From: an uncultured Treponema sp.
GTDB taxonomy: Bacteria > Spirochaetota > Spirochaetia > Treponematales > Treponemataceae
DNA: 7,813 nt
Direction: 5' to 3'
NCBI GenBank assembly: GCA_905236465.1
Contig: CAJOQA010000138.1
Location: forward strand, 1 to 7,813
Part shown: positions 1 through 4,922 of the stretch, in pieces
Layout: the number at the start of each line of letters is the position of its first letter
Numbering within the stretch: position 1 is the first letter of the stretch
Notes under the pieces: model-generated
The model's database searches: none
What the model was told of the DNA's origin: nothing
Seen by the model: the letters and a program-made list of their open reading frames with translations, nothing else
Position numbers and translations under genes: made by a program

Positions 1-1
1 G

Positions 2-1102
2 TCGAGCCAAGGAGTTCCAGTGTATAAGGCACAAGGTGCAGATAAAGCAGATTCAGCAAAAACAAGTGCAGGTGGTGTTTACAAACATTTGATGACAGGT
101 GTTTCCCACATGTTACCATTTGTTGTTGGCGGTGGTATTCTTATAGCACTTGCCTTTTTAATTGATGGTATTTACTGTAAGATGAATGGAATAACCCCTG
201 ACGGTACATTTGGTTCAATGCTTCCTGTTTCAAATTTCCTGAAAGGTCAGGTTGGTGGTGTAGCTTTTGGTTTTATGCTTCCTGTTCTTGCAGGTTTCAT
301 AGCGTTCAGTATTGCTGACCGCCCAGGTCTTGCAGTGGGTTTTGTTGGCGGTGCAATTGCGGCTAGCGGAAAATCAGGTTTCTTAGGTGCCTTGGCAGCA
401 GGTTTCATTGCCGGCTATTTAGTTCTTCTTCTTAAGAAAGCATTTGCTTCTTTACCAAAGAGCCTAGACGGATTAAAGCCAGTTCTTATCTATCCACTTA
501 TCGGAATTCTTTTAATTGGTCTTGCAATGATGTTCGTTGTTGAACCAATCGTAGGCTTTATTAACACAGCTCTTACAAACGGTCTTAACAGCCTTGGCAC
601 TAAGGGAGGCTTCTTCTTAGGTCTGCTTCTTGGCGGAATGATGGCTGTTGACATGGGTGGTCCTGTAAACAAAGCAGCGTATGTCTTTGGTACAGGTATG
701 CTTGCAAGTGGTCAGTACAATGTAATGGCAGCAGTTATGGTTGGTGGAATGGTTCCCCCGATTGCAATTGCAGCTGCTACTATCATCTTTAAGAACAAGT
801 TCACGGAAGAAGAAAGAAAAGCAGGTCCTGTAAACTTTGTAATGGGTCTTGCCTTCATCACAGAAGGTGCTATTCCCTATGCAGCATCAGATCCTGCCCA
901 CGTCTTGCCTTCATGTATCGTTGGTTCTGCTGTAGCAGGTGGTCTTTCATGGCTTTTCAACTGCACACTTATGGCACCGCACGGAGGAATCTTCGTATTC
1001 CCAGTTGTAGGTAACTGGCCACTTTACATACTTGCCCTCCTTATCGGTTCTGCAATCAGCTGCCTGATGTTGGGAATGCTCAAAAAGAAAGTCAGCGAGT
1101 AG
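2..1102 (+). CDS. PTS fructose-family transporter, EIIC domain (5'-truncated; probably EIIBC or EIIABC)
   Basis: Membrane permease domain of a phosphoenolpyruvate-dependent sugar phosphotransferase system, which moves a sugar (probably fructose or a relative) across the inner membrane while EIIB phosphorylates it. The visible protein is a chain of about nine or ten hydrophobic segments. It carries EIIC-Fru hallmarks: GGPVNKAAY (from 656), TEGAIPYAASDP (860-895) and APHGGIF near the C-terminus. The frame is open to the left edge and begins SSQGVPVYKAQG, which resembles the linker joining EIIB to EIIC in FruA-type proteins, so I treat the gene as truncated. A GTG at 20 with AAGGAG at 9-14 could mimic a start for a stand-alone EIIC; I think this less likely. 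From the linker to the stop the length (about 360 residues) fits a full EIIC. HPr follows 58 bases downstream, probably in the same transcript. Family assignment is firm; the exact sugar is not visible. Confidence 0.9.
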   Translation, partial: SSQGVPVYKAQGADKADSAKTSAGGVYKHLMTGVSHMLPFVVGGGILIALAFLIDGIYCKMNGITPDGTFGSMLPVSNFLKGQVGGVAFGFMLPVLAGFIAFSIADRPGLAVGFVGGAIAASGKSGFLGALAAGFIAGYLVLLLKKAFASLPKSLDGLKPVLIYPLIGILLIGLAMMFVVEPIVGFINTALTNGLNSLGTKGGFFLGLLLGGMMAVDMGGPVNKAAYVFGTGMLASGQYNVMAAVMVGGMVPPIAIAAATIIFKNKFTEEERKAGPVNFVMGLAFITEGAIPYAASDPAHVLPSCIVGSAVAGGLSWLFNCTLMAPHGGIFVFPVVGNWPLYILALLIGSAISCLMLGMLKKKVSE

Positions 1103-1125
1103 TTTTTGTGTTAGAATAAAGATAT

Positions 1126-1147
1126 GGTCCTGCAAATAAGTAGGACC
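1126..1147 (+). other. Short inverted repeat in the leader of the HPr gene
   Basis: GGTCCT (1126-1131) and AGGACC (1142-1147) are perfectly complementary, giving a 6-bp G+C-rich stem with a 10-base loop. It ends one base before the Shine-Dalgarno AAGGAG (1149-1154) of the HPr gene. No T-run follows, so it does not look like a terminator. It could be an RNA-stability or processing element between the EIIC and HPr cistrons, or could tune HPr translation. The same arms recur in the hairpin after HPr. The pairing is seen in the sequence; the role is inference. Confidence 0.45.
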
Positions 1148-1160
1148 TAAGGAGTTTTAT

Positions 1161-1418
1161 ATGAAACAGGTTGATTATACAATAACTGATGAATTTGGAA
1201 TCCATGCCCGCCCTGGTGGAGAATTAGTAAAACTTGCAAAGACCTTTAGCTCTGCAATAAAAATTTCTTGCAACGGAAAAGAAGCAGATGCTAAACGTCT
1301 TATAGCAGTTATGAGCCTTGGTGTTAAGCAGGGACACACGGTATCCGTTTGTGCAGAAGGAGACGATGAGGACACCGCAATAGAACAGATTGGTAACTTC
1401 TTAAAAGAAAAACTCTAA
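1161..1418 (+). CDS. ptsH: HPr phosphocarrier protein (Arg in place of regulatory Ser46)
   Basis: Small cytoplasmic phosphocarrier of the PTS: Enzyme I phosphorylates it on a histidine and it passes the phosphate to EIIA. At 85 residues it is normal HPr size. The active-site segment GIHARP places His15, Arg17 and Pro18 exactly as in characterised HPr proteins, and VMSLGVKQG follows the second site region. Residue 46, the serine used by HPr kinase in Bacillus-type HPr, is Arg (CGT at 1296-1298), so Ser46 phosphorylation and classical CcpA co-repressor function are not expected from this copy. The ATG start is supported by AAGGAG at 1149-1154, six bases upstream. The gene lies just after a fructose-type EIIC, so it may be a partner dedicated to that transporter or the general HPr. 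Similar HPr-like proteins with an AKRL-type second site occur, as far as I recall, in other anaerobes. Confidence 0.95.
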   Translation: MKQVDYTITDEFGIHARPGGELVKLAKTFSSAIKISCNGKEADAKRLIAVMSLGVKQGHTVSVCAEGDDEDTAIEQIGNFLKEKL

Positions 1419-1424
1419 GGTTAT

Positions 1425-1458
1425 AGGACCGCTAAAAACTGAAGTTTTTAGTGGTCCT
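1425..1458. terminator. Strong hairpin between convergent operons, putative bidirectional terminator
   Basis: Positions 1425-1439 pair with 1444-1458 over 15 bp, with a single G-T wobble (1431) and a TGAA loop. The hairpin starts six bases after the HPr stop and covers the last codons and stop (1448-1450) of the convergent glycosyltransferase gene. Its location between convergent genes argues for a shared terminator. It is atypical in that no clear T-tract follows the stem on either strand; the A5/T5 tracts sit inside the stem. It could therefore act as a transcript-end stabiliser with a Rho-dependent stop. The outer arms AGGACC/GGTCCT match the hairpin at 1126-1147. Confidence 0.65.
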
Positions 1459-2539
1459 TACTAACATATTCCAAAATAATTTTTGCAGAAGTTGAATACG
1501 AATAAATTCTTTTTACACTTTCAAGTTCTTTTTCTTCATTCCACACGCAATACATTTTTTCTGCTAAGTCAGAGGAATCCCCACATTTAAAATATGTCAC
1601 GGGGAGCTTTTCATAAATTTCTTTAAAAACTGCTATGTCAGAAATAATTGCTTTTGTGCCAGCATATAAGGCTTGCAGTGGAGGTATTCCAAACCCTTCA
1701 TAGAAGGAAGGCTGAATCAGTATTTTTGCCTGACTAATCAAGTGCAATAACTGGGAATCAGGAATAAAACCCGTAAATGTAATTCCATTCTTTTCTGAAT
1801 CTTCCTGAAGCAAGAGCAAAGATCTATCACTTGATCTAAAGTTTTCCTTCGAGCCTACAATCAGAAGTTTTGGAAAGACATTTTTTTCTTTTGCAATCCG
1901 ATTTCTAAATTCACAAAAAGCAGGAATTAAAGTCGCAAGCCCCTTGTGTTTTTTTATGTTGCCAATGAAAATAACTGTATCTGTTTTTTTTGTACTTTCA
2001 TCAGGAAAATAATCTTCAGAATAAAGGGGAACTCCATTATACACAACAGTCACGTCTTTTTTGCAATGCAAAAGTTCTGTAATCCTTTGCTTGCTAAAAT
2101 TAGAAACAGTAAAGAGCGCCCTGGATTTTTTTACTGCCCTTTTGTAAAAAAACTTGCGGGCTAAAGTTCCAAACCTACCCGCAAGACCTTTCATATCTAA
2201 GAAAACAAGGTCGTGTATAGTTGAATAAACAGGAACTTTTATTCCAGAAGGAACATTGCAGTAAGGGGTAAAATAAAGGTCACAGGCATTTATTTTTTTT
2301 AGAATAGTCTTTGGGAAAAAGAATAATTCCTTTACAGAAAAAGTTTTTATAGGACAGCTAAGAAATTCTATGCGCTTATCAGAATAAAAATCTTTTTTCT
2401 GCAATTCTAGAATTTTTTCTTCGCCAAGACCTAGAAGCAAATATGAATGTTCTGTCTGCAAAAAAGTAGGAAGCATACTGTCTAAGAAAGCACCAATTCC
2501 GCTCTTACCGCTCATGCGGCAATCTATTGCTATCTTCAT
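1448..2539 (-). CDS. GT4-family glycosyltransferase (EX7Q variant), last gene of the operon
   Basis: Predicted cytoplasmic or membrane-associated retaining glycosyltransferase with GT-B fold, transferring a sugar from a nucleotide-sugar onto a growing surface glycan or lipid carrier. The 363 residues fit the family. The N-terminal acceptor domain begins MKIAIDCRMSGKSGIG, followed by IHDLVFLD (108-115), a TVSNFSK motif (144-150) and NGV (168-170). The donor domain holds FIGNIKKHKG (191-200, phosphate-binding Lys/His region) and PSFYEGFGIPPLQALYAG (277-294). In the usual EX7E motif the first Glu is E281 but the second position is Gln289 (CAA), an odd substitution. The start overlaps the previous gene's stop (ATGA, 2536-2539) and I see no good Shine-Dalgarno, so translation is probably coupled. 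It looks more A+T-rich than its neighbours and holds two A8 tracts. Donor and acceptor cannot be read from sequence. Confidence 0.9.
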   Translation of the reverse strand: MKIAIDCRMSGKSGIGAFLDSMLPTFLQTEHSYLLLGLGEEKILELQKKDFYSDKRIEFLSCPIKTFSVKELFFFPKTILKKINACDLYFTPYCNVPSGIKVPVYSTIHDLVFLDMKGLAGRFGTLARKFFYKRAVKKSRALFTVSNFSKQRITELLHCKKDVTVVYNGVPLYSEDYFPDESTKKTDTVIFIGNIKKHKGLATLIPAFCEFRNRIAKEKNVFPKLLIVGSKENFRSSDRSLLLLQEDSEKNGITFTGFIPDSQLLHLISQAKILIQPSFYEGFGIPPLQALYAGTKAIISDIAVFKEIYEKLPVTYFKCGDSSDLAEKMYCVWNEEKELESVKRIYSYSTSAKIILEYVSKDH

Positions 2540-3648
2540 ATTTTCTGTATCGTTTGGTCAACGGCCTGCTGCAACTCTGCCCTAAATCTTTGGGAAGAAA
2601 ACTTTTCTGCGTTTTCACGTATTTTGTTAGGTAAAAAGGCTCCCTCTTTTTCCATCCGCTCAAAAGTTTCTATTGCAGCCATCAGGGAAGGGCTTGTTTG
2701 CTCAGCAAAAAAAATTCCGGTCTTTCCTTCAACAACAGTCTCAAGGGCCCCGCCCTTGCCATAAGCAATAACAGGTCTGCCACAAGCTTGCGCCTCAACA
2801 GGTATAATACCAAAGTCTTCCTCGGCACAAAAAATAAGGGCACGGCAACGCTGCAGGTAAGAAGCAACTTCCTTATCGCTAAGCCTTCCTTTAAACTCTA
2901 TTTTTGCATCTTTAAAATAAGAGGCTAATTTTTTCAGTTCTTTTTCCTGACTGCCTCCGCCAAGAACAACAAGATGTCTTTTTAATTGCCCGCAGGCTGA
3001 AATTGCAAGGTCGATGCGCTTATAGGGAACAAAACGGCTAAAGACTAAATAAAAATCTTCAGCAGGAAGATTGCTCATCTCAAGCCTATCAGTATCAACA
3101 GGCGGATGAATTACAAGGGAATCCCTTCCCCAAAATTTCTTTATTCTAGAAGCAATATAAGATGAGTTTGCAACAAGAGTGTCTATCCGCTGACTGGAAA
3201 TAAAATCCCAAACGCGGATAGCGGGCATCTGCCTTTTCATAAAAAAACGGGTAAGTCTGCCTGCCCTTCTAAAATAATCATAGTACAAGTCCCAGGCATA
3301 ACGCATAGGGGTGTGGATATAAGCTAAGTATGGAGTATCGGGAGAAGTAATCACCCCCTTTGCGCAAGAAGAAGATGAGGCTATAACCAAATCGTAGCCT
3401 GTTAAATCAAAAGATTCAAAGGCTTTGGGCATGAAGGTTAAAAATTTTGTATAAAGTTTTGTAGCAAAGGGAAACTTTTGCAAAAAGGAAGTATGAACTT
3501 TTTCTTTTGCAAAATACTTTCCCATTTTTTTTTCATTGTAGACCAGGGTAAAAATATCTGCGTCAGGGTAAAGGGCAAGCATCTGTTCAACTACCCGCTC
3601 TGCCCCACCATAATTTACAAGCCAGTCATGGACTATTGCAACCTTCAT
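2536..3648 (-). CDS. GT4-family glycosyltransferase (WbaZ/mannosyltransferase-like)
   Basis: Predicted GT-B-fold retaining glycosyltransferase for a cell-surface glycan. It has 370 residues, normal for GT4. The N-terminal domain begins MKVAIVHDWLVNYGGAERVV, with the Gly-rich acceptor loop, and contains YIHTPMRYAWDLYYDY (110-125), a block I associate with WbaZ-type and related mannosyl-transferring enzymes. The linker has ANSSYIASRI (160-169). The C-terminal donor domain shows FSRFVPYKR (203-211), the diphosphate-binding Arg/Lys, and an intact EX7E motif (E277 to E285, within EEDFGIIPVEA), then GRPVIAYGKGG. A weak AAGGA (3661-3665) lies 12 bases before the ATG; the preceding stop codon ends only two bases upstream, so coupling is likely. 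An A9 tract spans codons around Lys40-Lys41. It is adjacent to and overlaps a second GT4 gene; the two probably add successive sugars. Mannose as donor is only a family-level suggestion. Confidence 0.92.
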   Translation of the reverse strand: MKVAIVHDWLVNYGGAERVVEQMLALYPDADIFTLVYNEKKMGKYFAKEKVHTSFLQKFPFATKLYTKFLTFMPKAFESFDLTGYDLVIASSSSCAKGVITSPDTPYLAYIHTPMRYAWDLYYDYFRRAGRLTRFFMKRQMPAIRVWDFISSQRIDTLVANSSYIASRIKKFWGRDSLVIHPPVDTDRLEMSNLPAEDFYLVFSRFVPYKRIDLAISACGQLKRHLVVLGGGSQEKELKKLASYFKDAKIEFKGRLSDKEVASYLQRCRALIFCAEEDFGIIPVEAQACGRPVIAYGKGGALETVVEGKTGIFFAEQTSPSLMAAIETFERMEKEGAFLPNKIRENAEKFSSQRFRAELQQAVDQTIQKI

Positions 3649-3650
3649 AT

Positions 3651-4922
3651 TTATGCAATTTCCTTCTTTGGGTTTGCTTCTTCTTTTAGCTTCTGCACAG
3701 TTTCAATCATAAAATCAGCGGTAAGTTTTCCAGCCTGTCCGATATGCTGCCAAGCTTCTTCTTTTGCCTTGCGTCTGGCTTCAGAAAGTTCTTTGCTATC
3801 CGCTGCATTTTGAATGATTTCTTTTATTCGCTCAAAATCTTTTTCTTCAAGTTTTATGCCACACTTTTTTAGGGTCTGCATTTCCCACAGGTCCTCATAG
3901 TGCTCACCATGAATATCATACGCATCATAGGGCAGCAAATCCATTTCAGAGGCAGCATACATAACGGGCTTATCGCAAAGGAAGGTATAGTCAAAGATAA
4001 TGCCTGAAAAGTCAGAAATCATAATGTCCGCTTTCTTTAGCGAATAGATATTATCCCTTTCAAAATCCCAGGCAATGTTAGCACAATCCTTATAGCGGTC
4101 CTGCAGTCTCTTAAGCATATCAGGCTCGGAAATACTTGACTGCGGGTGCGGGCGAATTATCACTTTAAAGCCAGACTTAGAAAGCGGGTCAAGCAATTTC
4201 TCACCGTAAAGAGAAAGCAGTGCACTCTTTCCCCAAGAAGGAGAAACTAAAACCGTATATTGGTGGTTTTCTTCTTCCGGAATGCCCTTTATTTTTTCCT
4301 GAAGAACATCAAGGTAGGTGCAACCAACAGTCACAAGTTCCTTTGCGGGAAGATTTCTCTGTTTTTCTAGAATACGGATATCTTCACCAGAATAATCTCC
4401 CGTAAGAAGAACAGAATCAAAGAAATCAAGACCAAAAAGACGGTACATTGAAGAGTCTGTTGTTGAATGAAAAAGGTGACAGTAATGCCCAACGTTCCGG
4501 CTCCTTTTCATCTGATACACACCAAGCCCTGGGGTTGTCATCACAACAATACCAGCGCTCTGCATATTGAGCTTTGCATAGGCAGTATTTCCACTACCTA
4601 TTACCTCTGCCTTTACATAAGAAAAGTTATGCTCAAAAACAGGATCCTTGTCGTTAGCAACATAGTACTTTACTTCTATCTTCCTCTTTTCAAATTCCTG
4701 CAGGACAGGAAAAAAGACATTCCAGTAACGCTTGTCCTCACAGTAAATTACATAGTCGCAATAGGATTTATCCTGATTTTTTACTTTTCCACCAGAAACA
4801 AAAACCTTCATTTTTAGCCACAAGGCTTTAAATAAAAAGAAGAGTGTAGCACAGGCTCCAATCAAAATTGAAAAGAGCATACTGCCCGTACCAGGGTCTA
4901 TGTACAAAAAAAGACTATTCAT
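3651..4922 (-). CDS. CDP-glycerol glycerophosphotransferase family protein (TagB/TagF-like), membrane-anchored
   Basis: Member of the CDP-glycerol:poly(glycerophosphate) glycerophosphotransferase family (Pfam Glyphos_transf, PF04464). These use CDP-activated glycerol or ribitol phosphate to prime or extend teichoic-acid-type polymers on the cytoplasmic face of the membrane. It is 423 residues, about the size of a single-domain TagB-like enzyme and shorter than long TagF proteins. An N-terminal hydrophobic segment (about 13-37), preceded by YIDPGTGSM (7-15), probably anchors it. Family landmarks are a His-rich block at YCHLFHSTTDSS (147-158, candidate catalytic His149/152), VSPSWGKSA (226-234), VIIRPHP (254-260) and ISDFSGIIFDY (302-312). 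The ATG directly abuts the previous gene's TAG with no gap; GGAG lies six bases upstream. Its neighbour makes a CMP-activated compound, so the actual donor could be CDP-glycerol or the neighbour's product. No CDP-glycerol synthesis gene is visible here. Confidence 0.9.
   Translation of the reverse strand: MNSLFLYIDPGTGSMLFSILIGACATLFFLFKALWLKMKVFVSGGKVKNQDKSYCDYVIYCEDKRYWNVFFPVLQEFEKRKIEVKYYVANDKDPVFEHNFSYVKAEVIGSGNTAYAKLNMQSAGIVVMTTPGLGVYQMKRSRNVGHYCHLFHSTTDSSMYRLFGLDFFDSVLLTGDYSGEDIRILEKQRNLPAKELVTVGCTYLDVLQEKIKGIPEEENHQYTVLVSPSWGKSALLSLYGEKLLDPLSKSGFKVIIRPHPQSSISEPDMLKRLQDRYKDCANIAWDFERDNIYSLKKADIMISDFSGIIFDYTFLCDKPVMYAASEMDLLPYDAYDIHGEHYEDLWEMQTLKKCGIKLEEKDFERIKEIIQNAADSKELSEARRKAKEEAWQHIGQAGKLTADFMIETVQKLKEEANPKKEIA

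Noticed and set aside
3478..3813. 111-codon and similar + strand frames within the - strand operon (also 4467-4817, 1946-2164)
   Set aside because: All are antisense to well-supported genes, have low-complexity or Cys/Phe-rich translations typical of shadow frames, and show no family motifs.
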